Positions 1 through 9,362 of a stretch of DNA of 64,000 nucleotides are shown one piece after another. Both the position numbers and the translations under genes were made by a program. The stretch comes from Stagonosporopsis chrysanthemi (taxonomy: Eukaryota > Ascomycota > Dothideomycetes > Pleosporales > Didymellaceae), in contig JAFISE010000105.1 in NCBI GenBank assembly GCA_022560025.1, positions 52,846-116,845 on the forward strand, written 5' to 3'. Under the pieces are notes generated by a model. The model worked only from the letters and a program-made list of their open reading frames with translations. It made no database searches and had not been told where the DNA came from. Position 1 is the first letter of the stretch, and each line of letters starts with the position of its first letter.

Positions 1-605
1 ACTTGGCTAGCCAGATCGCCCCAGGCTTTGCTGTCCATCTTCTACTTTTCCGTCAACCGCCTGAGCACATCCATTTGCTTCGCACGCGAGTGGAACAGCT
101 TTGCCAGTACCGGAAAGGCCTTCGTGCAACGTCACCAGTTGGCGATCAAAGATCAATCTATTTCTTGCAGCTGCCGCTGCGTTGGGCGGTCCCGCTCACC
201 ATAATGTCCGGTGTTCTGCACTGGCTCTTGTCTCAAATGCTCTTCCTTGTGCGACACGAGATCCGGAATCGCGACGACTACTTGTACCCGGAGTCGACGT
301 GTGCGTGTGGCTACTTGGTATTGAGCCTCTTAGTGTTCACCGTGGTGCTTTGTTGTATCATTGCGGCTGTGGGAATCGTGCTCATGCGATATGTTGATGT
401 TCAGCTTCCGCCAGCTCGGCATTGCAGTCTGGTCATCAGCGCAGTCTGCCATCCGCCTTCAGAAGATATCGATTGTCATGTCAAGGAAGTGTAATTGGGA
501 GCTGTGACGCAAGGCACGGAAGACAGTGCTGGTCATTGTACCTTCACAAGCCATAGAACAGAGACTCCGGAAGTCGGGTGCTTGTATACACGAGCATACA
601 ACCTG
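1..605 (+). pseudogene. 3' part of a DUF6536-like multi-TM protein gene, broken
   Basis: This is the C-terminal part of what I recognise as a fungal DUF6536-type integral membrane protein; its start lies outside the window and its function is unknown. Positions 1-110 read in frame 1, including the stretch around AREWNSFAS. From about 112 the conserved continuation (YRKGLRATSPVGDQRSIYFL) is in frame 3, so there is a frameshift near 110-118. Frame 3 runs through two hydrophobic segments and a CHPP motif to a TAA at 492-494. The same frame then continues with the usual family ending (GHCTFTS, then a GCLYTR-like end) to about 600. The TAA therefore looks like a nonsense change, possibly CAA to TAA. 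Two independent lesions make a pseudogene likelier than an unusual intron. The family name is from memory of conserved text, so it is moderately sure. Confidence 0.6.
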
Positions 606-1081
606 TTCTGCAACAACACTGTGCGAAAAACAGCTTATCTGATATGGGGAGTAGATTCAATGACATCCTCAGGTCGTTGTCCACGACAAGTGCTGCATCG
701 GGCCAACCGTTCGCCCGACCACGTGATCGGGACAATCAACTATGCGATAGGTAAAGCTTCCACCAAATAGCTGCTTACAACGACTATGAGTTAATTGTCT
801 TGGTCTTTGATTCGATGGCGGTCGTCTCGTCTAACTGAAAGACTGCGTCAGGCGTACGGCTACAAAGATCCTTTTTCTAGTCATGCTTCACTCTAGAACG
901 CTGGCGATATCCACATCAGCATCGGGCTGATAAATCATGCCTGAAATTTGTTCTCGGAGCAGTCCGCAGATGAGTACTTGGTATTCACTTGAAAACATAC
1001 AAATGACTGTCCTGCCATGCTTGGAAGCGTTCACTGCAAGAACCGGCTTCGACGTCCACAGAACTCCCCGAAGACGCCAGC
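606..1081. other. Intergenic, no gene seen
   Basis: Only short frames without recognisable protein character are present. The stretch is the upstream region of the reductase gene that starts at 1082. Confidence 0.6.
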
Positions 1082-2045
1082 ATGACTACCGGAACAGTTC
1101 TCATCACAGGCTGCAGTGCCGGCGGCATCGGTCACGCCCTCGTGCTCTCCTTCCAGTGCCGCGGCTACACCGTCTTTGCAACCGCACGCTCGCTGAAGAA
1201 GATGGCCGACCTATCCTCGCTCCCCAACGTTCACCTCCTTGAGCTGGACGTGACCAATCCCGACTCCATCACTACAACAGTGACAAATATTGAAAAGCGC
1301 ACAGATGCTAAACTGGACGTGCTCGTCAACAACGCAGGGCAGCAATACATCATGCCCGCGCTCGACGTGGACATCGACGCCGCCAAAGCGCTATTCGACG
1401 TGAACTACTGGGCGCCCCTCCGCATGGTCCAAGCATTCAGCGCGATGCTGATCAACGCACGAGGATGCGTGGTCAACATCGGGTCCGGCGCGGGCGTTCT
1501 CTCCATCCCGTTCCAGAGTGCGTCGCATCACCCGTCCTGCATCCACACTCTCGCCCAAGAGCGAAGAACCACACTGACTCCCCCCATTAGGCCAGTACAA
1601 CGCCTCCAAAGCCGCCCTCAACACGCTCTCCGACACCCTGCGCTACGAGCTCGCCCCCCTCAACGTCCGAGTCATCACCCTCATGGCCGGTAACGTGACG
1701 TCTCACATGTCGACTGGCATCAACGGCGCGCCGCCCGCCGAGCTCCCCGCGGCGTCGCGGTACAAGGCCGTGGAGAAGGCGATTGCGGCCCCAGGCGAGT
1801 ATTCCGACATGGGGACTGCGGAGTTCGCGGAGGGTGTTGTGGGTGCTGTGGGCGCTCGCGCGACGGGGAGGGTGTGGAGGGGCGGGAGTACGGGAGTGAT
1901 GAGGTGGGTTGTGCCGGTTATGCCTGGGTTTATCTATGTGAGTTTGCTGCGGTCTGGGTGGGTGGGGAGGTGCTAATATGTGGGGCAGGATCGTGTTATG
2001 GTGTCGTTGGGTAGGGGCTTGGATCAGATGCCTAAGGTGAGGTGA
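1082..2045 (+). CDS. Short-chain dehydrogenase/reductase, Ayr1-like
   Basis: This is a classical NAD(P)H-dependent reductase resembling 1-acyl-dihydroxyacetone-phosphate reductase (Ayr1), which acts in phosphatidic acid synthesis at ER and lipid droplets. Three exons are inferred: 1082-1517, 1591-1937 and 1989-2045. The 73-nt and 51-nt introns have GTGCGT and GTGAGT donors; the second has a GTGCTAATATG branch region. The 279-residue product has the cofactor motif TGCSAGGIG near residue 8, NNAG in the middle of exon 1, and the catalytic YNASK spanning the start of exon 2. Ignoring the second intron would end the protein at 1976 in a low-complexity tail. Splicing instead gives a coherent end (DRVMVSLGRGLDQMPKVR). 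The TGCSxGGIG form favours Ayr1, but substrate cannot be fixed from motifs. Confidence 0.85.
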
Positions 2046-2520
2046 AGTGAGATGGGGGTTGGGTGAGGGGTGTGCCCGTAGAGATAGCGCGAGAGAGGGA
2101 CGGTAGATTGCAAGGGATGTAGTGTAATGCTGGGAACGTGGTATCAAATAACGGGTTGGTGACGAGAGGGTTAGATTCGGGCATGGACAGGCATAGAGTG
2201 TAGTGAAATTGCGTCAGCTGCCCTCTAATTTCTACTGCCAAAGTGCACATACGTTGAATCAAGATGATAGAGACAGGATAACAAACTTCAACGTCAGTGA
2301 GCTCTATTGATCGTAAACATCCTTCCATCATGCTAAATGCGACTTGACTGATGTTGCGGTATGCGGTTTCGTCACGCCCGATGAGTGCAGAAACGTTCGT
2401 GATGGAGAAGCAGAGTGGTCTGCGACGATCATGAGAGCGACGCTAAGAAAGGACGGCAAAATGGTACTGAGGTAGGAAGACGTGCGGAGCGGATCCCTTC
2501 GCTCGCGACGATTGTGCTGA
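2046..2520. other. Intergenic between convergent genes
   Basis: No supported gene is present. It separates the 3' ends of the plus-strand reductase and the minus-strand zinc-finger gene. Confidence 0.55.
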
Positions 2521-2958
2521 TCAAAAGTGCACATCGGGAACGAAGTCAAGGAGCTTGCCCACCTCTTCGATAGAAGCCTGTTGGTTGTCACTGTAGAAGT
2601 TCGGGTCGAGAGTGCCGGGAAAAGCGTCGAAGTCGAGAAACCCGCCTAGATTGCAGCTACCACAGAGTGATTGAGCAGCATGGTTTGCAAATGTGTCGAT
2701 CGAAGAGGCGGATTGTAGAAGATCATGTGCTCGGCCTTGTTCTACCAGTATTTCTTGCGATGCCGAAGGCGACATGTGATCTTTCCAGACATGCTCCATG
2801 AGAGAATCACTCTCCTGGAACTGGCGTTTGCAGTCATGCACGCATCGATATCTCTTTTTGCTGTTTGGAGACGCAAATTTTGAGCTTTCCACATCATATC
2901 TGTCGGAAGAAAATCCCACTGTCCTTTTTATTGGAAATATCTTGAGCCGCTCTTGCAA
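2521..2958 (-). CDS. Short C2H2 zinc-finger protein, truncated paralogue of the next gene
   Basis: The minus-strand frame encodes 145 residues with one C2H2-type finger of spacing C-x3-C-x12-H-x4-H, starting at YRCVHDCKRQF. The larger neighbour at 4053-5408 has the same finger (YRCVPDCFERF) with identical spacing and also ends in a short Asp/Phe-rich tail. That makes the two likely tandem duplicates, this copy lacking the first finger and the long N-terminal half. An upstream exon cannot be excluded: another minus-strand frame covers 2894-3169, but I see no clear splice pair. The start at 2958 is therefore provisional. It may be a regulatory protein or a non-functional remnant; I do not recognise a named family. 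Confidence 0.45.
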   Translation of the reverse strand: MQERLKIFPIKRTVGFSSDRYDVESSKFASPNSKKRYRCVHDCKRQFQESDSLMEHVWKDHMSPSASQEILVEQGRAHDLLQSASSIDTFANHAAQSLCGSCNLGGFLDFDAFPGTLDPNFYSDNQQASIEEVGKLLDFVPDVHF

Positions 2959-4052
2959 ATGATCTATCCATCCATGAAGAACGTGCCAGGACTAAGGCGC
3001 GCGGTTGGAGTTGGGGTTGGCGATCCAGGTAAGCCTTCCCATGATCATGCCATGCTGGGAGGTAGAGGACTAATGTGGACAGGCTAGAGAGTTCACTGTG
3101 TATTCTGGCTTGGATACGTGCAAGCATGTTGCTGCTCTGGTGACCAAGACTCAGTAATGCTGAGCTCAAGATTTAGTGTCGGTGCTTGTTGAAATGTGTG
3201 GATCCCCCTTGATCTGGTAAACTGCGTCAAGGGCTGCTCCTGATTGGCTGACCACAGCTTGCAACCAATGAGAAGTAAGACACAGCCTAGCGTACCGGAC
3301 TTAGGGGGGTCCGCACATTTCAACAACCATTATGGAGATCAGATGCGACAGGGCATGTTGAGCACCATTGCGAGTACGAGATTTTGACTGGATAATCTTT
3401 AGTTGGGACATACATATACAAAACATTCTATAGCCTCACAGAATATGTCTATCCTATGGGTGGTACCCTCAACTTGCTGATTTCTCGGGGGACCGACCAG
3501 CGCAACCTTACAGGAAAAGAAACAGGACCTTTGCTTAATTCATAGATGGCAGAGTTTCAACTCCTCGCCCCTGCAGAAAGCGCATTACTCTCTTGAGATG
3601 CACTCTTCGAAGAGTCTATGCCAGTATGCAATATGGGCACTCCTTATCATTCTCAGCTCGTGGAAAATGTTCACCAAGAGCAAATAAAAGCAGAGAATTA
3701 TAGCTGGAAGAGATAATGGCGAGATGATGTAGCTACAAATCGTGAAGTCGTCGTGAAAGCTGGGACCCAGTACCCGAAAGAGGCAAGGTTGGTACTGCAT
3801 CAGACCTCGATGCAGAGTCGAAGGCCCATCTTCACAATATGTTTCCAGAACCGTAACTGTGGTAGAAAATAACCGAGCAATGAGTGCCAGAGCAGAAGTC
3901 ATGAACCTCTGTGGGTTTCTGGAGGTTTCAACGATCCGTCGAGGGGCCAGCCCGGCTCATGGCTACTTGCTCAATAGATACATTGTCGTGGGATAATATG
4001 TGCTTTGTAGTGAGTTCAGCGCTGCTGGCAAAATCGATATCGATCCCTTGAC
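2959..4052. other. Intergenic with weak ORFs
   Basis: A 105-codon minus-strand frame at 3585-3902 contains one hydrophobic segment but has no recognisable similarity and no clear context. I do not call it as a gene. Nothing else is supported. Confidence 0.45.
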
Positions 4053-5408
4053 TTAATGCATTAAAAAGTTGTAGTCAGGATCGAAGTCGGTTGAGGCAGA
4101 CGCATCGAAGTTCAGGGCTTGAGCAGTAGCCAATGGAGTGTCATAGACTGTCCGTGCCGGAAAAGATGAGTAGGGAATAGAGTAGTCCTGAGAGTAAGTG
4201 TTGCCGACAAGAGCTGGGCCAGTAGTGCTATTGTTGTCATCCGGACTGCCCTTTAGGTCATGGCTGAGCGTACCGGCCTTGATTTCGTGAGGATCAGGTT
4301 GTAGCTGAATGCCATTGAAGGGACAGACGGGCAATTGAGGGTAATTAGGAACAAATGCGCATGATCCCTCGGCCAGAGAAATATCCACCTCGATAGCAGT
4401 CTGCACGGGGGTCGTTGCGTTGGAAGGCAAAGTCGTATCGCCAGACATGTTGGCATGGATTTCGAATTGGTGTTGCTTCAGCACAGCAGCGTGCTCGAAT
4501 CGCTCGAAACAGTCAGGTACGCAACGATATTTCTCCTTGCCGATCGCTGGATCTAGCTTGAAATGGCGACGATGACATTCATCCCAATGCTTTCCCCAGG
4601 AACCCTGGTATTTGAACATTTTACCGCACACCGTGTGTTTGTCCTTTGGTCCAAATGAACCTGGACATACTCGGAATGGAAATGTCTTTGCCACCTTCGC
4701 GGTGAAAGGACTGGTACTAGCATAGAGTTTTCGTTTCGCGCTAGGCTCCTCTGCTGTGTCCAAGACAGCTTCACCCGTCTTTCCTAGTCCCTGTGCGATA
4801 ACGTTCTGAGCGAGAGCGCGTCGACTCTGGGGCCCAACCTGGTTGTCCAGATGGAACGGACTCGCCGGAACACTAGCGTTGCTATGCGTGTGTAGTCTAC
4901 CACAGTCGAGAGAGGCAGACCTTGCGGTTGAGCTCAGGGTGCCTGGCGAAGCCGACTGAGCTGTTTCTTCGCCTAAAGCATCGTCAGCGCATAGGTCGTA
5001 GTAGTTTGAGACGTGCGACATACGCATACGTTGTTCATCGAGCTCTGCAATCAATGACCAGAAGGCGGTAGGACCGAGCTGTCTACGGACCGCAAAGCCG
5101 TGAAGGAAATCTGCACATGGACCGTCGTTGAGAAGATTCTGGTCGAGCCATTTAGGACTGAGGCCATCCGGCCGCAGACCGCATTCGAACACCAGATACC
5201 TGGCTCCCTCGCGCTGCCGCAACGTGGCCCTGGGGCCTGCACGGCACGAGGCTGGGGTAACTACCATGTCTGGGGGCGCTAGAGCCGATTCGGTCAGTGC
5301 TTGGTGGACAGGAAATCGCTCGTGAGCAATGATAAAAGCTGCAGTAGTGGGGAAAGTGCTACTGAAGTACTCGCAGGTGATTCTGCACTCGTCACATTTG
5401 AACAACAA
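4053..5408 (-). CDS. C2H2 zinc-finger protein, probable DNA-binding
   Basis: This is an uninterrupted 451-codon frame. An internal ATG at 5267 (MVVTPASC) gives 404 residues and is an equally possible start. The N-terminal half has a compact predicted domain around LVFECGLRPDGLSPKW, followed by Ser/Thr-rich sequence. The C-terminal half has two adjacent fingers. The first is unusually spaced, C-x12-C-x12-H-x4-H (from VCPGSFGPKD to WDECH). The second is C-x3-C-x12-H-x4-H (YRCVPDCFERF to FEIH). A Pro/Ser/Asp-rich tail follows, which could be a transactivation region. A nuclear role is inferred only from the fingers. The gene sits beside a shortened copy of itself at 2521-2958. Confidence 0.65.
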   Translation of the reverse strand: MLFKCDECRITCEYFSSTFPTTAAFIIAHERFPVHQALTESALAPPDMVVTPASCRAGPRATLRQREGARYLVFECGLRPDGLSPKWLDQNLLNDGPCADFLHGFAVRRQLGPTAFWSLIAELDEQRMRMSHVSNYYDLCADDALGEETAQSASPGTLSSTARSASLDCGRLHTHSNASVPASPFHLDNQVGPQSRRALAQNVIAQGLGKTGEAVLDTAEEPSAKRKLYASTSPFTAKVAKTFPFRVCPGSFGPKDKHTVCGKMFKYQGSWGKHWDECHRRHFKLDPAIGKEKYRCVPDCFERFEHAAVLKQHQFEIHANMSGDTTLPSNATTPVQTAIEVDISLAEGSCAFVPNYPQLPVCPFNGIQLQPDPHEIKAGTLSHDLKGSPDDNNSTTGPALVGNTYSQDYSIPYSSFPARTVYDTPLATAQALNFDASASTDFDPDYNFLMH

Positions 5409-6228
5409 ATGTTGGGCATCATCGGGTCAAGGAATTGTCTCATCTCGAGTACAACTGCTTTGGAGGTCGAGAGACCGCGTGATTTGCCGCTTAGGAGAAG
5501 ACACAACGCGCTTCAGGGGCGCAAAAGTTGCTATTGGAGCCCCCGCACAGGGGGGATAGCCGAGCCTACGCATGGGCCCAGGAACTTCAAAATCCCGAGA
5601 CACCGCCCACAACTACCTACAACCTTTGCACCTGCTTTACAACGCTACAACGCTCTAGAATTAGTATAATATCAAGGAGAGCAATCGCGCAGTTTGAAAC
5701 AATATAGGTAGAACTGCCGTTGTAGAGTTATCTAGGTGTGAAGATTGAGTACTTGGATTTTGGATTTTCTGATTTGATTTCTGACTGGAGGGTGCCTGCA
5801 GAAATGTGTAGGCTGTGTATTGCTTATGATTGGTCAGTGACAAACGTCAACCAATCAAGAGCGGGTTTCCACGTAGTCTACCAGATGATGACGGGTCTGC
5901 ATGTTCCTGCAGGCTACCTTATCACACATTCACAACGCAATTACTCCACAACGCATCAGTATTTTTATTTCTGGTAGGGAAATTCAACATTTTGTGATGA
6001 ATGCTCACTTCCATAGTGTGCCACAAATAACCGCGATCTATGAGATCGATAAGACCGAAAATTTACAGGAATTAGCTGCCTCGAAACATCTACGGCGAAA
6101 TGGCAACAATTCTGTGCAAGAGCCAAAGGTAAAAGGGACGAGATGTATCCGTATTAGACCACCCCTATTCCTCATACACAACACAATGTGTAAACTCTCT
6201 TCTTATCAACTCCTCGCTACATTAACCA
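5409..6228. other. Intergenic, no gene seen
   Basis: Frames here are short and uncoding in appearance. It is the shared upstream region of the minus-strand zinc-finger gene and the plus-strand small TM ORF. Confidence 0.5.
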
Positions 6229-6521
6229 TGCCCTTCCCAAACTGCACCAACACGGCACCTCCCAGCGTCGCCAGTGCGATGACCACGAACCCATGGCAGC
6301 CCGCAACCACCATCGTGCAAGTAATCTTTGGCACACTTGGGCTCGCCATCGCAGGCGGACGACTCTTTTTGCAGAACAGAGAAAGACAGGATGCTCGCGG
6401 TGAGTCCGTCCCGGTCCGTGACTTGTGGCGAAACGATACTGAAGGCTCTTCGTAGTCGAAGCAGCCCCGGACAGCAATGCGTAACCCGGATCTTCTTTCT
6501 GCAGCAGTGCCCCAGTCTCGA
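6229..6521 (+). CDS. Small single-TM hypothetical protein
   Basis: A plus-strand ATG at 6229 opens a frame with a single predicted membrane segment (PATTIVQVIFGTLGLAIAGG) followed by a basic stretch. A strong donor (GTGAGT) begins at 6402 and an acceptor (tttctgcag) ends at 6504. Splicing them gives a protein of about 70 residues ending near 6521. Without splicing, the frame runs to 6455. No family was recognised. The opposite strand also has protein-like frames here, so the coding strand itself is uncertain. Confidence 0.3.
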
Positions 6522-6998
6522 TCTCCGCAATGCGAACGCTAAGATGACAGATCGTTTGCGCGGCGGCAGTGTCAGGAGCAGCGTGGTCGAGGCTTGCGAG
6601 GCAGAGAAGGCCGTAGTAGGCCACCTGATCGGCGTTCAGCGATGAAGACGTAGGAGATGCTAGAAATATTTGGAAGAGTATAAGTCGGGGGTTGAAGCAG
6701 GGTGCGGATGCAAATTTGAGAGATTATTCTGACAAGCACACTGGTAGAGTGAGAGAGAGTAGTTTCGTTCCCTCCACAACACCAACAACGTCCCCGAGTG
6801 CGCCAGCCGCTGCTTCAGCACAACAGCCTCCACCGCGAATCCGAGTATATATCCGCCGACGCCCTCAGCAGCCCAGGACTCGGACCCGCCGTGCGCGGAG
6901 TGACGGTCAGCTCGAGCAGAAACCTGACGTGCGTGTACACAGTTTATCTTTGCACTGACAAGGAAATCCAATCTCCACTTGGCGGCGGATCAGATCGG

Positions 6999-7310
6999 AT
7001 CAGGCTCTGTTCTGTCAGTCTGGCACAGCTCCAAAATCATGGCGACCGTACCTTATTTTCTCCCGCCGGCGGATGGCTTGGCTGACTCTCTGCAGCTCGA
7101 GGACGACTTCTTCCCAACGGCGCGCAGACGTGGTGGACGCGAGTATCAACACGTGCAGATCGTCGCCCCAGGTTTCGCGGGGAGGTTGGCAGTTAGACAA
7201 TAGCGTTTGAGCATGCGTAGTGAGCGGCCGCAGAATATCGAGCAGTTTTATTTTGTCGGCAGAGTAAGTCCGGGTGAAGGCGACGAAGCGCAGTTCGCGC
7301 AGGAAAAGGT
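6999..7310 (-). other. Protein-like minus-strand frame, possible exon of an unknown gene
   Basis: Read on the minus strand, this stretch gives about 90 open codons with an amphipathic, Leu/Arg-rich character, passing through FLRELRFVAF, LLDILRPL and SCC-free helices to QAIRRREKIR. A GTACGG donor could follow. Further minus-strand fragments near 6780-6910 and 6490-6640 could be later exons. No family is recognised and no complete model could be built. The high GC content also produces convincing shadow frames on the plus strand. Confidence 0.2.
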
Positions 7311-7399
7311 GGTGTAGTAGAGGTGTCGCGTAGTTGTTCGAGGGTGAATAGCGAGCTCACTGCGTCTCCAATCCTGCGCGCCAGGAATAGTAGCCTGAT

Positions 7400-7841
7400 C
7401 ATATCAGACTCTGCGGAGTAGCGGGTACGTGTCTTGGGGAGTGGAGACTTGCAGCTATTTCTCTTCCTGAAAAGGGACAGTCGCGTTACGAGGTCTCATT
7501 CGCTGTGCTTCTGTTCGTACGTCGAGCGCACACTGGCTTCTCGTGGCGTGATGGTTTGGACACCACATCCAACCAACCACCACTAAACCAAGCAATGCAA
7601 CAAGACGAAATCTCCTTCCAATTCATTTCATTACAAAGGGCGTAAGCATCAGTGATGATTTGAGATTTGAGATTTGTGTGCGGGCGCTACGCTATCGTCT
7701 CTGCTCTCTTCTCTTTTACATGTCTGTCAGAAAGGAAGAAAAAGAGACAAAAAAGCGAAAAGGAGAAAAGAAGAAGAAGAAGAAGGAAAAACGCCGCTAA
7801 ACACCAGGACAAGGACTTCTTGTAAACGCAGTTCGTTTCGA

Positions 7842-7883
<42 letters not shown>

Positions 7884-8027
7884 CACACACACATACACAC
7901 GGCCCCGCACATGACACGTTGGACGCGTGTTCTGCGGTCTAGCACACACACACTCTCTCGGCCCCGTTTCGCGTCCCATCGCCCCCAGTAGTGCCCACTG
8001 ACTCAGCCCCCACTCCTCGCAGCACAT
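7400..8027. other. Intergenic, microsatellite-bearing
   Basis: No gene is supported. The stretch is downstream of the Rab GTPase gene, includes an A/G-rich run at about 7732-7790 and contains the (AC)n repeat listed separately. Confidence 0.6.
7844..7899 (+). repeat. (AC)n microsatellite
   Basis: A run of AC dinucleotides of about 55 bp with a few interruptions (a G near 7877 and a T near 7893). It lies about 130-180 bp beyond the stop codon of the minus-strand Rab gene, so it may be in its 3' UTR or just downstream. Confidence 0.95.
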
Positions 8028-8843
8028 CTAACAGCACTTCCCGCCCATGCCCTGCCCCGCAGCGCCGGCGTCGCCGACATTGACGCCACTCGGGCCGGCG
8101 GCCTGGTCGGACCTCGCCGAGTCGATGAGGCGCTTCTTGATGTCGGTGGCGAGGGAGTAGAAGGCCTGGTCGACGTTGATGTTGCTCTTGGCCGAGACCT
8201 CGAGGAAGGGGATGCCGAGTTCGTCGGCGAGGGCCTGGCCGCGCTCTGTGGACACGACGCGCTTCTCCTCCCAGTCGCACTTGTTGCCGATGAGGATCTT
8301 GTTGACGCCTTCGGTGGCGTGCTGCTCGACGTTGGAGAACCATGTGCGGATGTCTGCGGGGGTGGGTTAGTACGGTGCGCGCCACATCGTGTCACGTTTG
8401 CATGTTGGTGCCAATGCTGGTGTCAGTGGGGGTGGACGCACTGTTGAAGCTCCGCTCGTCGGTGACGTCGTAGACCAGCAGAATGCCCATAGCACCCCTG
8501 TAGTACGCGGTGGTGATGGTGCGGAAGCGCTCCTGGCCGGCCGTGTCCCAGATCTGCAGCTTGACGCGCTTGCCGTCCAGCTCGATGGTGCGTATCTTGA
8601 AGTCGATGCCGATGGTCGTGATGAACGACGGCGTGAACGAGTCCTCGCTGAAGCGCAGCAGACAGCACGACTTTCCCACGCCCGAGTCGCCGATCAGCAG
8701 CAGCTTGATCTGGGGGTGCGAGTTAGCATGGTGTGTGGATATACTATGTGCATGGCGAGGCGGGGACGCAGTGCGGGCGGACGGGGCGCGGCGCGGCGCC
8801 GGGGCAGACTCACCAGGAAGTCGTAGTTTCTTGTCCCGGCCAT
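8028..8843 (-). CDS. SEC4: Rab-family GTPase, Sec4/Rab8 type
   Basis: This small GTPase most resembles Sec4/Rab8 (SrgA-like in aspergilli), which directs post-Golgi secretory vesicles to the plasma membrane and hyphal tip. Exons on the minus strand are 8814-8843, 8442-8709 and 8028-8353. The donors GTGAGT and GTGCGT and the phases agree exactly. The 207-residue product begins MAGTRNYDFL and has the P-loop GDSGVGKS, switch I with TTIGIDFK, WDTAGQE, NKCD and SAK guanine-binding motifs. It ends in GGKCC, a double-cysteine geranylgeranylation site. Length and motifs are those of a full functional Rab. The family is certain; Sec4 rather than Ypt1 is favoured by the DFLIKLLLIGDSGVGKS and RTIELDGK regions. 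Confidence 0.95.
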
Positions 8844-8912
8844 GGTTGCCGTGTTGTGTGCGGTGTTGCGTGCGGGGGGTTGCGGGGGGTCGAGGCGCTA
8901 TCGATCGAGCGT

Positions 8913-8943
<31 letters not shown>

Positions 8944-9362
8944 CCCGCGGGCGGGCGAAGGTGGCCTGTTCGGGTGGCGCTGGGCAAATGTGCGAACGAG
9001 GGGAATGCGACGAGGCGGATTGTCGGCGGCTGTGCGTGTGTGGCGGGTCGAGTCTGCAGCCGGTGGTGGGCGTTGTTGCGCGGTGACGGAGTGGGAGGTC
9101 GAGTTGGAGTTGAACGTGTCGGCGCCTGACGTTGAGCGGGTCGACGCCGCGGCGGTTTCCCTTGGCAGCGGCTCAGAGTCGTCACTGCGCCTCGCACCTT
9201 GCACCTCACAGCTCGCACGGTCCGTCGGGGTGCGTAATTCAGGGTAATGTTCAGCGGCAGCCGCCGAGTAAGACATGTATTGGTGCGACTTTGCCACGTC
9301 CTTGACGTGCGTTGTTGGTAATATCTACGGCATGTTCTTCGTACCGGCTGGCATGCCGCCGC
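8844..9362. other. 5' region of the Rab gene with a (GGC)n run
   Basis: No supported gene. It lies between the Rab start codon and the NCA2 stop codon, both genes being on the minus strand. A GGC trinucleotide run sits at about 8915-8940. Long GC-rich open frames on both strands look like composition artefacts. Confidence 0.6.

Noticed and set aside
8510..9247. 245-codon plus-strand frame opposite the Rab gene
   Set aside because: It is a shadow of GC-rich sequence, with poly-Ala/Gly from the GGC run; the Rab GTPase is unmistakable on the minus strand.
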